A stretch of 64,000 bases of DNA from Paratrimastix pyriformis (taxonomy: Eukaryota; Preaxostyla; Paratrimastigidae), in NCBI GenBank assembly GCA_027972325.1, contig JAPMOS010000022.1, forward strand, positions 1 through 64,000. The letters run 5' to 3'. Below are positions 22,267 through 33,837 of this stretch, piece after piece. The translations under genes were made by a program, and so were the position numbers. Within the stretch, counting starts at the first letter, position 1; every line of letters starts with the position of its first letter. A model generated the notes under the pieces. It ran no database searches. It was not told the origin of the DNA and saw nothing but the letters and a program-made list of their open reading frames with translations.

Positions 22267-25200
22267 TCAGAGCCTGCTCTTTCCCTTTGTGGTGATCCAC
22301 TTGCCCAGGGGCAGGTCGTGCTGACGAATGTGCTCCGGGACGGCTTTGCCGAAGGCTTTGATGAACTCCAGCAGGTCGCCGCCCTTCTGCAGGTCCACTG
22401 AGGCCCGCTTGACCTGAGGGGGAGGAGGGGCATTCCCAGAACGGCGTATGAGCTCGGCGCGACGAGCGACTTGTCGGAGGCAGACCATGCTCAGGAGGGC
22501 AAGGTGGTCGGCGGAGTGCTTGGCGAAGAGCTCCTCGCTGAGGTGGTACTTCTTGGCCTGGCGGACCTCGAAGCCCGTGTGGTGGACGATGAACTGCTGC
22601 AGGATCTCCAGCAGGCGTTGCTGGGTCTGTCGGAGAGGCGGGGGGACGGGGTGTTGTGGTGTGGGGGCATGGGGGAGGACGGAGCAAGGGGAGCTGGCGG
22701 GCGGGGCGGGCAGGTCGTGGGGTCGCACCACAGACGGGGCGGTCCTGGCCGTTGATGACGGCCTGGGTCAGCTGGGCGGCGTACTCGCCGAGCCGCTTGT
22801 GCTGGTCGTCGACGCTGCGCACCCCCACGATCTGCGTCCGCTGCCAGTCGAGCAGCAGCGAGTCTGCCCGTGCCGAGGGAGGGGCAAGAGCACGGCGGCG
22901 GGCCGAAGAGGTGATGGAGAGAGGAGAGAGGAGGCTGCGACGGAGGAGGGCGGAAGGGAAGGGTGCTGGTGGGGCGGGGATGCGGCAGCTGCGGACACTT
23001 GGACTCGGTGGGGACCAGGGCCAGGATGCGGTCCGTGACGGTGCTCTCGACGCCCAGCCGCAGGAGCGGCCGCAACGTCACCAACCCTGCGCCCGGGCAG
23101 TCGATTGGTTTGAGGGGAGCCGGCGAGGGGCCGGGGCAGACCGTAGACGAGCGGGAAGAGGAAGAGCATGCCCAGCATGAGGTAGCCCAGCTCGGCGGCC
23201 CCGTCCTGCAGGGCCTGGGCGGCGTTCCGGGAGGAGGCCGTGTTGGCCATCCGGCAGCCGCCGTCCAGATCGTAGAGCATGGCCCGGTTGAGCTGGTCCA
23301 GCATGACCATCCCCGTGGGCAGGTCCGTGTCCAGCATGCTCACCAGCCCCATGGCAAGCTGCGCCCATCGCCATTGTCATTACCCCCCCGCATGAGCGCG
23401 CTGCTCCCGTGCCGTGGGCTGGGCGGTGTGGGGCCCTCCGACCGACCTCGATGTAGTAGTAGACCAGGGCGTTCAGTGTGAAGTTGGCCGAGGGCAGCCC
23501 CAGCCGGCCGGGGTTGAGCTGGCAGATGGTGGTGTTGGCCATCATGCAGGACGTCTCCCCGTACATGATCTTGGCCCGCTGGCTGGCCGGGTCGATGGAA
23601 CCTGCGACCCAGACCGGGCGTGGTGAGAGGGGCGGGCGTGGTGAGAGGGGCGGGCGTGGTGAGAGGGGCGGGCGTGGTGAGAGGGACGGGCGTGGTGAGG
23701 GGCGGGCGGCAGACCTGGGGGGCGAAGGATGCCCAGCAGGGGGTGACCCTTGATGCTGGAGGTATTGCACTGGCCATACCCGAAGCTGCACAGACAGGTG
23801 ACAAGGATGATGATGGGATGATGATGGGATGATGATGGGATGATGATGGGATGATGGTGTGATGACGTGATGATGAATGATGGTGGTGGAGGGGGCAGGT
23901 CTCCAGACCGGATGAGGCAGTGCAAGGCCGAGAGCACCTCGGTGTAGTCCACCAGCTGGGCCCGCACCGTGGCCCGGTCGTTGGCCAGGAGGCCCGAGGT
24001 GCTGTGGTGGAGAGCGCCAGGTGAGCGAATGGGGGGCGAATGGGGGGCGAATGGGGGGCGAATGGGGGGCGAGTGGAGGGCGAGTGGAGGGCGAGTGGAG
24101 GGCGAGTGGAGGGCGAGTGGAGGGCGAGTGGAGGGCGAATGGAGGGCGAATGGAGGGCGAGTGGAGGGCGAGTGGAGGGCGAGTGGAGGGCGAATGGAGG
24201 GCGAGTGGAGGGCGAGTGGAGGGCGAGTGGAGGGCGAGTGGAGGGCGAGTGGAGGGCGAGTGGAGGGCGAGTGGAGGGCGAATGGAGGGCGAGTGGAGGG
24301 CGAGTGGAGGGCGAGTGGAGGGCGAGTGGAGGGCGAGTGGAGGGCGAGTGGAGGGCGAATGGAGGGCGAATGGAGGGCGAATGGAGGGCGAATGGGGCGA
24401 GTGGAGGGCGAATGGAGGGCGAATGGAGGGCGAATGGAGGGCGAATGGGGCGAGTGGAGGGCGAATGGAGGGCGAATGGAGGGCGAATGGAGGGCGAATG
24501 GGGCGAGTGGAGGGCGAGTGGAGGGCGAGTGGAGGGCGAATGGAGGGCGAGTGGAGGGCGAGTGGAGGGCGAGTGGAGGGCGAATGGGGCGAGTGGAGGG
24601 CGAGTGGAGGGCGAATGGAGGGCGAATGGAGGGCGAATGGAGGGCGAATGGAGGGCGAGTGGAGGGCGAGTGGAGGGCGAGTGGAGGGCGAGTGGAGGGC
24701 GAGTGGAGGGCGAGTGGAGGGCGAGTGGAGGGCGAGTGGAGGGCGAGTGGAGGGCGAGTGGAGGGCGAATGGGGCGAGTGGAGGGCGAATGGAGGGCGAA
24801 TGGAGGGCGAATGGAGGGCGAATGGAGGGCGAATGGAGGGCGAATGGAGGGCGAATGGAGGGCGAATGGAGGGCGAATGGAGGGCGAATGGAGGGCGAGT
24901 GGAGGGCGAGTGGAGGGCGAGTGGAGGGCGAGTGGAGGGCGAGTGGAGGGCGAATGGAGGGCGAATGGAGGGCGAGTGGAGGGCGAGTGGAGGGCGAGTG
25001 GAGGGCGAGTGGAGGGCGAGTGGAGGGCGAGTGGAGGGCGAGTGGGGCGAGTGGGGGCGAGTGGGGCGAGTGGGGAAACAGAATGGGGGCTCGGGGCTCA
25101 GGGGCGCCTTGCCCGTGATGGATGCGGTCAGGGTGCAGGCCGACAGGTTGGCGAAGAGCTGCACGGCCGAGAAGTGCACCTCGTGCAGCACCGCCCCGCG

Positions 25201-26298
25201 CAGGGCTACCCACAGGCAACCACCCACACGAAGTCCGGCACGAGTGGAAGCCGGTGAGATGGCGGCCGGGGTCGGTGGGAGGCTGGCGGACCGGAGGCCG
25301 TGATGTCGTGAGCGGCGCCCTGGTTGGAGGCCAGGAGGGCCATGGCCACGGCCAGCACCGAGAACATCACCGCGCAGAAGAGCACAGCCGACAGCAGCAT
25401 CCGCCGCAGGGCCGCTGCAAGGGAGTTGGGTGGGATGGGCCGGGGAGACGAGATGAGATGAGATGATGTGAGGACGAGGAGCCCGCCCTCACATAAACCA
25501 GCCAGCCAGCCAGCCAGCCTGGTGGGTGGTGGTGGAGGGTGGCGGTGGGTGGCGGTGGAGGTACCGACCGACGGGCACCACGCGGACGGTCTTCATCTGG
25601 CGGTCGATCTCGGCTGCGGCGAGCTCCTCCACGGCCCGGGCGGCCTCGTCCTCCTCGGCGACATGGTCCCGGTCGTGCGGCTCGCGGTCCTCGGGTCCGC
25701 TCGGGGTGGCGGCTGCGGGGCCCTTGGCGCCCTCCGCGTCAGTCGACGCGGTCGCGGTCCCGGCCGCCTCGAGGACGGTCATCAGCGTAAACGTCCCGTC
25801 CGACTGGGTGGGGACGCGCCATCGGACGCGGAGGGTGGGGTGGGGAGGTGGGCGTCAGAGATGGGGCGTCCAGGCGGGGGTGGGAGTGTGTGGGCGGACC
25901 GTGGTGGCGGGGCCGCTCTCGCTGGGGTCGGTCTGCGGGGCGGCGGATGGCCACATGAACAGGGGGCCCGCGACCCCGCGGGCGTGCTCGCCGGCATCGG
26001 AGGAGGAGCCGCCCTCTGCAGCGATCTCGGGCGGGCTGACGAGGGCCCCCAGAGTCGCCAGGGCGGCCGCGGAGTCGGCCGGCTCGAGGGGCGGCTCGGG
26101 GGGGGCCGCCACAGCCACCGAGGCTGTGGGCACGTGGGGCGGCGGGGCGGCGGGGCACTCGTCGGTCTCGAGGTCCCCCTCGGGCGCGGGGCCGTCCTCC
26201 TGGAAGGAGAGTACAGAGCCCAGGTGCGAGTGCTGGCTGCGGCTCTTGCTGAGCGCGCTGCCGCTGCCACTGCTGCTCTGCTGTTGTTGCTGTTGTTG

Positions 26299-26343
<45 letters not shown>

Positions 26344-29300
26344 GCGCGAGGGTGGGCATCGGCGGGCGGATGGGCCGGGGGAGTCGGGGATCCGGGCGTT
26401 GGGGGTGCCCAGGACGGAGTTGCGGGCCGAGGGGAGCTCCTCGGGCTCGTCGGCCCGGCGGAAGCTGGGCAGGCGGCCCCCGCGCACCGACCGGTCGTCG
26501 AGCATGCTGTCGCCCTCGTCGCCCTCGTCGGCCGCCACGGCCATCCGCAGCCGCTCGTGCAGCTGACCAACCACTGCCGGCCGGGCGGTGGAGATCGGGG
26601 GATGACGGGGGCAGCGAGGACGATGGTCAAGGACGAGCGCGACCAGAAGGGGCGATTGGGGGACGGAACAGGCGGGGGGGGGGCGCGGGGCGGACCGTCC
26701 TTGGGGATGTGCAGGAACTGCTTGAGGGCCTGCACCCGGGCCCGCTTGAGGCCCTTGGCCACGTCGAACATGCGCCAGACGGCCAGCAGGAAGATGACGC
26801 TGGTGATGGCCGCCCCGGCCGCCGGCACGGCCAGCTGGACGTTCCGCCCGGCGATGGTGGCCAGCAGGTAGTCCTGGGCCACGCTCACCAGCCGGCGGAA
26901 CATCACCCCGGGCGCGTTCTCGAAGAGGAATAGCATGTTCTTCAGGTCCACGTCGCGCCTGGAGGTGTCGATGAAGATGACCAGCCGATGGCGTGTGGCG
27001 TCAGGCGGCCCATGTGGCAGGCGGGGGCAAGCGGCGGGGGCGGGGGCACGGGGCGGACCAGTAGATGCCCTCGGCGAGGGCGGCCTGGGTGGCGGCGACC
27101 TTGTCCTGGACGACCGAGATCAGGTCGTAGAGCAGCATCCGCTGGGTGGTCTCGCGCAGCAGGACCCCGTCGACCACCTGGGGGAACTCCACGTCCACCT
27201 CGGCCTGCCAGAGGGCGTCCCGCGGGTCGATGGTCCCCATGAAGACCGTCTGCAGGTCGGCCAGCGCCTCGCCCACCTCGGCCAGCAGGCCCTCAAGCGG
27301 CAGCAGCATCGTCTCTGAGGCGTGCACGCCAGCCCCACCGCCCCCAGTGAATGAGCCGAGAGGGGCCTCTTTGCCCGCCCATCCCCACGCCCCTTCCCGG
27401 ACTGGCGGCGGCGAGGATGAGGATGAGGGCGAGGATGAGGGCGAGAATGAGGATGAGGGCGAGGATGAGGGCGAGGATGAGGACGAGGATGAGGGCGAGG
27501 ATGAGGGCGAGGATGAGGGCGAGGAGAGGAGGGGGCGGCAGCGGGCGGACCGTTGCGGATGCGGCCGATCATGTCGGCCGTGGGGTCGTGGAAGGTGGCG
27601 CCGCCCCCAGCCGCCGCCGGGTAGCCGGCCGAGGGCACGGTGCCCATGACGCCCAGCTGGCGGTTGGTGTAGAAGGGCACCATGTGCAGCAGCGAGACGG
27701 CCCGGGTCACGTGGACGCCCACCTCGGAGATCGACTGGATGGTGACGCTCTCGCCCGCCATGGTCAGCAGGTTGGCCCGGGCCACGATGGTCACCACGAA
27801 GACCGCCACCGCGCACAGCAGCACAAGCATGGTGATCTGGGGGCACGGCTGGCAGTAGAAGGGCGCCTTCGACTTGGTCCTGCACGCACGGGGGGGGGGG
27901 GGGGGGGGGGGGGGGGGGTAGATCAAGATAAATCCCATGCAGAGCGGGGGAAGCGGGGAAACAAGAAAAGACAAACGGCGAGGTCGGACGAGGCAGGAAT
28001 TTCATGCGGAGGGGCCTTTGGTCCGGGAGAGGACGCCGGGAGTGAGGCGGCGTGTGTATGGGTGAGGCGGGGGCGGACGCTTGGTGGTACTCGGCCAAGG
28101 TGGGGTCCTTGGCGCTGCGGGTCCGCGAGCTGCGGGTCTTGGTCTCGCTCTGCACCGAGGCCCCGTCTTCCTGGTGCTGCACAGCCACACCGGCCGCCAC
28201 GTGCGGGACATGACGCCGCTCATCAGCATCGGCGATGCGCCCACCCGACCAGGCTGGGGCTGGGGCTAGGGCTAGGGCTAGGGCTAGGGCTAGGGCTAGG
28301 GCTAGGGCTAGGGCTGGGGCTAGGGCTAGGGCTAGGGCTAGGGCTGGGGCTGGGGCTGGGGCTGGGGCTGGGGCTGGGGCTGGGGCTGGGGCTGGGGCTG
28401 GGGCTGGGGCTGGGGCTGGGGCTGGGGCTGGGGCTGGGGCTGGGGCTGGGGCTGGGGCTGGGGCTGGGGCTGGGGCTGGGGCTGGGGCTGGGGCTGGGGC
28501 TGGGCGTGGATGCGGACCCGCTGGGAGTGTTCCTCCTCGAGGGCGTCCGCGTGCAGGAAGAGCGACTCGGCCAGGGTCGTGTTTCCGTAGAACTCCTGCT
28601 GCAGCGCACCGAAGGCCCTGGGCGCACAAGCAAAGGGAAGCCGGGGATGGGATGTCGCCGGACAGATGGTGGACGGGTGGAGGGTGCGCGGGGCCGGGGC
28701 GGCCGTGCGGACCGGAGGACGGCGATCGAGTTGGGGTTCTGCTCGAGCAGGAGCACGTAGGCGGCCTCGGCCTTGTCGGCCGCGGTCATGGCCTCGCTCA
28801 GCTCGTGCTGCAGCACCTGCACGTCCACGTGGGGCATCAGCAGCAGCCCCCAGGCATCCCGCATGTGGCGGCGCACTTTGTGGTGGTACCGCTCGGCCTC
28901 GGCGGTGCTCTTCTTGGCGGCGAGCATGGTCACGACCGCGTCCTTGGCCGCCACCTGGGCCCCCACCCACCCGCACCGAGCGGCAAGACATCAGGCGCGG
29001 CAGGCGGGCGCAGGATGGGGCAATGGGCGGGCAGATGACGGAGGGGCGGGAAGGGGGCCGGGGCGGGGCGGCTGGTGTGCGGGTGCGGACGGCGTTGGCC
29101 TCGGAGTCCTTCAGGTTGCCGTAGACCAGGAAGCGGTACTCGAGCGAGGGCCCCAGGGCGGCCGCCTTGGCAATGTATGTGGAGGCCTTCGGGGCGTCCT
29201 TCGGATAGGCCTGAGACGGGGCGGGGCGGGACGCGGGACGGGTGGGGGTTGAAGTTCAGAACAACCCGAAAGAGGGATCAGGATGGAACGCGGGGGGCTT

Positions 29301-31371
29301 GCAGACCAGCAGGAAGAGCGCGTAGCGGACGTAGAGGGTGGCGTCGTAGCGGAGGTGCTTGTTCTGCAGGGCCAGCTGGTAGATCCGGTCCGCGTAGGCG
29401 ATGTGCTGCTTGGTCCGGTACCTGGGCACCCCACCCGGCCGGCCGGGCGGGCAGACGAAACCAAGGGGGTGAAGGAGGTCGCTGCCGGGCAGGTGGGCCT
29501 GGTGGCGTGCCGAGGGGTGGGGCAGGCGGCACGGACTGCTTCAGCTGCAGGAAGCGGGTGGCCCGGTCGACCTGGGCCGACGAGCGGTACTTGCGGATGC
29601 GGGTGGCCAGCAGCTGCTGGCGGGCTGTGTCGGCCCGGGTCATGGCGATCACGGGGGGCGGGCTGGCGACCTCGCTGGTGCTGAGCGAGCCGGCCGGCCA
29701 CCACTCGCCGTCCGTGTCCAGGCTGGCCTCCGGCAGGAGGCTGCCGGTGGTGGGCAGGCGCGAGCTGCCCACGCCGCCGCCGGGCTCGCTGGGAACCATG
29801 CGGGGCGGCCGAGAGATGGACAGGTCCAGCTCACCAACCTGCAGCGGGGTCGGGGCCCCAATGGCCGTGGGGACGGAGGCGGCCACGGGCAGGGCGGCTG
29901 GGGCCGCGACCTCGCGTCCCATGAGGCTCATCGGGTCGGCCACCGCCGGCCCCGCCAGGGGTAGCAAGAAAAGGGGCTGCCCGGGCCGGTAGAGCCACAG
30001 CGAGCGCCCCCGGAGCGCTGGAGAAGAGGCGGATGGGGACAGGTGAGATACGGGAGGGCGCGGCAATGCAGGCCAGTCAGAGCCGCAACCAGAACCGCGG
30101 CCGCAGCCGCCACCCCAAACATGAGGGGCAGCAGCACGGCGTCCTCACGGACGCTGGTCAGCACGGCCCCGTGGATGTCAAAGACAAAGAGAACCGCCAG
30201 GCCACTCGCGAACTGACCCCCCCCAACGCAGTCCCGTGCCACCGGAGATATAATGAGGACGGGAGTGATGAGGGCCCAGTGAGTGCACCAAGCATCGCCC
30301 CGGGGCGGGGACCGAACCACCGGAACAGCCCGAAAGGCAGACCAGCATGTTGGTGGAGGCCCTGAAGAAGGGCTGCATCCAGATGCAGGCGCCCGCCAGC
30401 AGCAGGGCAATGAGCCCGTGCAGGGCCAGCTCGGTGGCCGGGCTGCCCACCGCCCAGAACTTGGTCAGCGAGACCGCCAGCGCCTTGCCCACCAGCAGCA
30501 AAAGGTCGAAGTGCGCGTTGGGCCGACCCAGGGCCTGCTTGGCCTTGGGTCGCGGCACAAACTGAAAGCCGCTCGAGATGGCCGCCATGACCAGGTAGAT
30601 CACGGCCGCGATGATGGACATCACGCAGCCCACCAGCGTGGGGAACGCCCACCGATCCGCCAGCGCCTGCACAGCCCGCACAGCCCGAGACAACACCACC
30701 CGTCCCGATCGGGCCACGGTCAACCGATGGGCAGAAATCTCACCCTCTCTGCCCAAGGATTCGTCGTGTAAACACCTCCATGCACGCACGCACGGGCACG
30801 GATACTCACCCGGGCCCGGACGGACCGTGGTGGCGGGGCTGGTGACCGAGAACAGAATCCCCAGGCACGGCATGAAGAGAAACGTTGACATTGAGACACA
30901 GAGAATCCGGTGAACTCGCACCGGAAATAAGAATGTCCGATCGTGGAGAAAGAAAAAAATCTGGAAACAAAAAATGGCGCTTGTGACGTAGACAGGAAGC
31001 AACGAACAGACCGACAATCCTGCTATCACAAGAGTCATCAGAACGAAAAAGGCAACCACTCCGAAACTGGCCCACAGCGCCACTTCCCCAGTGGCAACAA
31101 TTTGAACGGAGATGCACGCCCACACAGTTGACACCACAGAAAAGCCATCATGCGGGGTCAGATTCCAACGCCAAGGAATCGCTTCTGAAAATACTGGAGC
31201 AAGATACTGGGCAAACTGCCATAAATAACTCAGGAACAGGAAAGTCGAAAATAAATCATTCTCCTTGGTTCCATGCCAATACAAGTGGAAAATGGACTCC
31301 TCGAACCGAGAAATCTTTCGAAATCCCCCTAAAGAGGACGCTTTGCTTTTTCTATTGCGAGCACCTTCCAT
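22267..31371 (-). CDS. TmcB/TmcC-like multi-pass membrane protein with C-terminal hemerythrin domain, copy 2
   Basis: Tandem paralogue of copy 1 with the same domain order and intron positions. It starts at ATG 31371 ([16 protein letters not shown]) and ends with TGA at 22267-22269. N-terminal '[19 protein letters not shown]' and the following membrane segments are only about half identical to copy 1. The next membrane block (30.3-30.7 kb), TPR-like helices (28.5-29.4 kb), the loop '[18 protein letters not shown]' (27.7 kb) and the last exon are nearly identical in DNA. Hemerythrin ligands DDQH, HTGFE, HSADH and HIRQHD are all kept. Differences are a glutamine tract of about 22 (26274-26341; 5 in copy 1) and much larger introns packed with repeats. 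The 5' end lies 103 bp from the divergent RBM22 start, so the two may share a promoter. Family call is from domain pattern; function is unknown. Confidence 0.78.
23616..23705. repeat. 18-bp minisatellite in TmcB-like copy 2
   Basis: About five tandem units of 'cgggcgtggtgagagggg' inside an intron of copy 2. Confidence 0.9.
23808..23885. repeat. GATGATGGGAT-type repeat in TmcB-like copy 2
   Basis: Five or so units of 'gatgatgatgg' with small changes, intronic. Confidence 0.85.
24025..25072. repeat. 11-bp minisatellite of about 95 copies in an intron of TmcB-like copy 2
   Basis: Units 'gagtggagggc' and 'gaatggagggc' are mixed over about 1,045 bp, with occasional shortened units ('gaatggggc'). 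Because 11 is not a multiple of 3 and the unit lacks stops, it creates spurious open frames in several phases on both strands. Blocks of the two unit types are interspersed, the sign of repeated unequal exchange. Confidence 0.95.
26274..26341. repeat. CAG/CAA glutamine-coding repeat in TmcB-like copy 2
   Basis: On the minus strand this is a mixed CAG/CAA run encoding about 22 glutamines in the cytosolic linker. Copy 1 has 5 at the matching place (16018-16035). Confidence 0.85.
27412..27530. repeat. GAGGATGAGGGC-type repeat in an intron of TmcB-like copy 2
   Basis: Purine-rich 12-bp units over about 115 bp, absent from the matching intron of copy 1. Confidence 0.85.
27890..27918. repeat. G29 homopolymer in an intron of TmcB-like copy 2
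   Basis: Run of 29 G on the plus strand (poly-C on the coding strand) just downstream of the exon that encodes '[20 protein letters not shown]'. Confidence 0.9.
28256..28505. repeat. GGGCTA / GGGCTG hexamer array in an intron of TmcB-like copy 2
   Basis: About 40 hexamers: the left part is mainly GGGCTA, the right part purely GGGCTG. It resembles a telomere-type repeat but is internal and intronic. Confidence 0.95.
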
Positions 31372-31474
31372 CGCCGCTCAAAGCTCTTGACAGATGCAAG
31401 TGAAGGAAGAGAGCAGCGACCGCTGGAATAACATGAATCACCCCGGGGTGTGATACTCACATTTGAGTTTCACG
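31372..31474. promoter_or_regulatory. Short divergent (bidirectional) promoter region
   Basis: Only 103 bp separate the start codons of the minus-strand TmcB-like copy 2 and the plus-strand RBM22, so both promoters and both 5' leaders must overlap here. No TATA box is evident. Confidence 0.55.
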
Positions 31475-33475
31475 ATGGCCAAACAAGGGGATGGGGAAAA
31501 CTTCCCCATTCTTTGTGAAACATGTCTTGGCCCCAATCCTCTTGTGCGCATGGTTTGTATTCGCAGCGATCTTTGTGACTGGTTCTCATTTCGTATCGGT
31601 GTTTTTTTTAGACCAAGGAACCATACGGGAGGGAATGCAAGGTTGGGGTGACGTTTCCTCTAGGTTTTTATTGATTCCACTGGCGTTCAATCTAGATTTG
31701 CACCCGTCCCTTCACAATTTTCCGCTGGAAGCCCGGCCCACGTGCCCGTTACAAGAAGACCGAAATTTGCCCCACATGCGCGAAGTTGAAGAACGTGTGC
31801 CAAACTTGCATTCTTGACCTCGACCACGGGCTGCCTGTGCAGGTTTGTCCTCTTTCACAATCAATCTCATCTTCCGTTTGATAGGTTCGCGACACTGCGC
31901 TCACCCTCGCCACCGGCAACCAAGACCTGGACATCCCCAAGTCCGATGCGAACCGAGACTTTTTCAACATGGTCATCCAGCAAAAGGTCTGCCGTCCCAT
32001 GTTGCTTCCACCCCAGCTCAGTCCACCATCGGCTTTCTCACTGCAGGCGGAACAGGAGGGCGGCATTGCCGCGGCTGGGCCTCTTCACGGACGGATGCCG
32101 GTGAACGACACCCTCCTGAAGCTGTCCCGCACCACGCCCTACTACAAGCGCAACGAGGCGCACATCTGCTCGTTCTGGGTGAAGGGGTGCTGCAAGCGGG
32201 GCGACGAGTGCCCCTACCGGCACGAGATGCCCGTCACGGGGGACCTGGCCCAGCAGAACATCAAGGACCGCTACCACGGCGTCAACGACCCGGTTGCCAT
32301 CAAGATGCTCAAGCGGGTCCGTGCGCCTGCCCATGCCCATGCCCATGCCCGCTCTCGGCGGGGGTGGCGTCGGTCTCGCCCTCGGCGCGGGTTGCGACCG
32401 GCGCCTCACCACCATGGGTGGGGTTTCCTGTTGTGCTGTGCAGGCTGAGGAGATGCCCGGCCCCCGACTGTCGATCGACCCCAACGTGACCACCCTCTGG
32501 ATCGGGGCCCTCGACAGCTCCATCACCGAACCCGAGCTCAGGTCGGCCCCCCGCCCCGCCGTCTGCCTGCCGGGGGGTAAAGTCCCCCACGGGTGGTCTT
32601 CCTCACCCCGCGCTCTCGTCTCCTCACCGCTGCCCCCCCAGAGAGCAGTTTGCCCCGTACGGGGAGCTTGCCTTCATCAACATGGTCCCCCAGAAGAGCT
32701 GCGCCTTCGCCACCTTCCGCACCCGCCAGGGGGCCGAGGGCGCCCTCGCAGCCCTTTCGGGGACCCTGGCCGTGCGCGGCTTCCGGCTGAAGCTGGGCTG
32801 GGCCCGGGGCGACTCGAGCCTGGCCCCCAAGCCGGCCCCCAGGCAGGCTCCTCCTCCACTTCCCGGCTGTGAGGCCCCCGCCGACTCCGCAACGGCCACC
32901 GCCACCGCCACCGCCACCGCCACCGCAGCCGCAACCGAATCCTCTCCCTCTGCAGCCGCCCCCCCGGCCACAGCCGCTCCCCCTGCAGCCGCTCCCGGCA
33001 CGTCCCCCGCCGCCCCGCCGCCGCCACCACCACCCCCACCGCCCCCCGGGTACTTCATGCCCGGGATGCCGCTGCCCCCGGGGATGCCCGCCCCGCCCCC
33101 CGGCATGCCCGGCTACCCGGGTTACCCGGGGTATGCGTACCCGCAGCCCACGGGCCCCCAGTCGGTGGTGGCGCCCCGGGCCCCGGGCCAGCTGCGCCCC
33201 GAGCAGACCCCCCAGCTGATCACCACCATGCCCGGCCCCGGCCAGCAGCGCCAGCAGCAGCGGGGTGCCTACGTCCTGCAGGGGGCATACTACCCCAGGT
33301 CCGCACCGCCGCTCCGGCCAGTGCGTGTTGGCCACCCCATCCTGGCTCCTGGGGTGGGGGATGGGGGAGGGGACGGGTTGGTTGGTTCGGGGACGCTCAC
33401 TCAGCCCGCCCCTCCTCGACTCCCTCGCGCAGCATGGACCCGGCCTTCCTGGGCAGCCGGAAGGATCTCGAATGA
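31475..33475 (+). CDS. RBM22: RBM22/Cwc2-Slt11-type spliceosomal RNA-binding protein
   Basis: Core splicing factor that contacts U6 snRNA and the intron in the activated spliceosome. Eight exons close in frame to 474 residues: 31475-31552, 31612-31641, 31696-31842, 31885-31986, 32047-32316, 32444-32541, 32642-33298, 33433-33475. The N-terminal Cys-rich fold is seen as '[17 protein letters not shown]', '[20 protein letters not shown]', '[15 protein letters not shown]' and '[13 protein letters not shown]'. Then comes the CCCH finger in '[21 protein letters not shown]' (C-x7-C-x5-C-x3-H), '[14 protein letters not shown]', and an RRM split over exons 6-7 ('[18 protein letters not shown]', '[16 protein letters not shown]'). 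The tail is Pro/Gly/Gln-rich, as in animals. The length (human 420) and every landmark fit RBM22. All seven introns start GTYNG. Confidence 0.95.
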
Positions 33476-33837
33476 GCCCCTTCCCCGGCTCCCCTGTCCC
33501 GTCCCCGGCCCCCCTGTTGCCCCGGCCCCTGCTCTTCCTGCCTGCCGGCCCGTCGCCCTCCCGGCCGCCGCGATTATGTCGCCCCTCCTGCGGCGCCGGG
33601 CCCCTCCCTGCGCCCAGCCCAGATTTGCGGGTTGCTTCTTGTTTCTGTCGCCCTGCGAGGGCGGTGGGGATGGCGGAACGGTCTCCTTCCTTGTTTGGTG
33701 CCCATCCCCCCGGCCGCCCCCATGGCCCAAGCCGAACACGAACACGACAACAACCGGAAACCGGAAACACCAACCCGCTTGGCCGCAGGCAAGTCGGTGG
33801 CGGGGGTTGGGTGGGGTGGGTGAGGGGTGTGGCCTGC
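33476..33837. other. Convergent 3' ends of RBM22 and the enhancer-of-polycomb gene
   Basis: The minus-strand frame entering from the right stays open across this stretch, so the exact end of that gene is uncertain; most of the segment is probably 3' untranslated sequence of both genes. No other feature is seen. Confidence 0.4.

Noticed and set aside
23969-25303. Plus- and minus-strand open frames of 365-713 residues across the minisatellite
   Set aside because: They are translations of an 11-bp repeat without stops, open in several frames on both strands; the segment is an intron of TmcB-like copy 2.
28256-28505. Interpretation as a true telomere or chromosome end
   Set aside because: The array is flanked on both sides by exons of one gene.
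28223-29038. Long frames of pure AG, PS, PQ or GL dipeptides
   Set aside because: Produced by the GGGCTA/GGGCTG hexamer array, intronic, no protein evidence.
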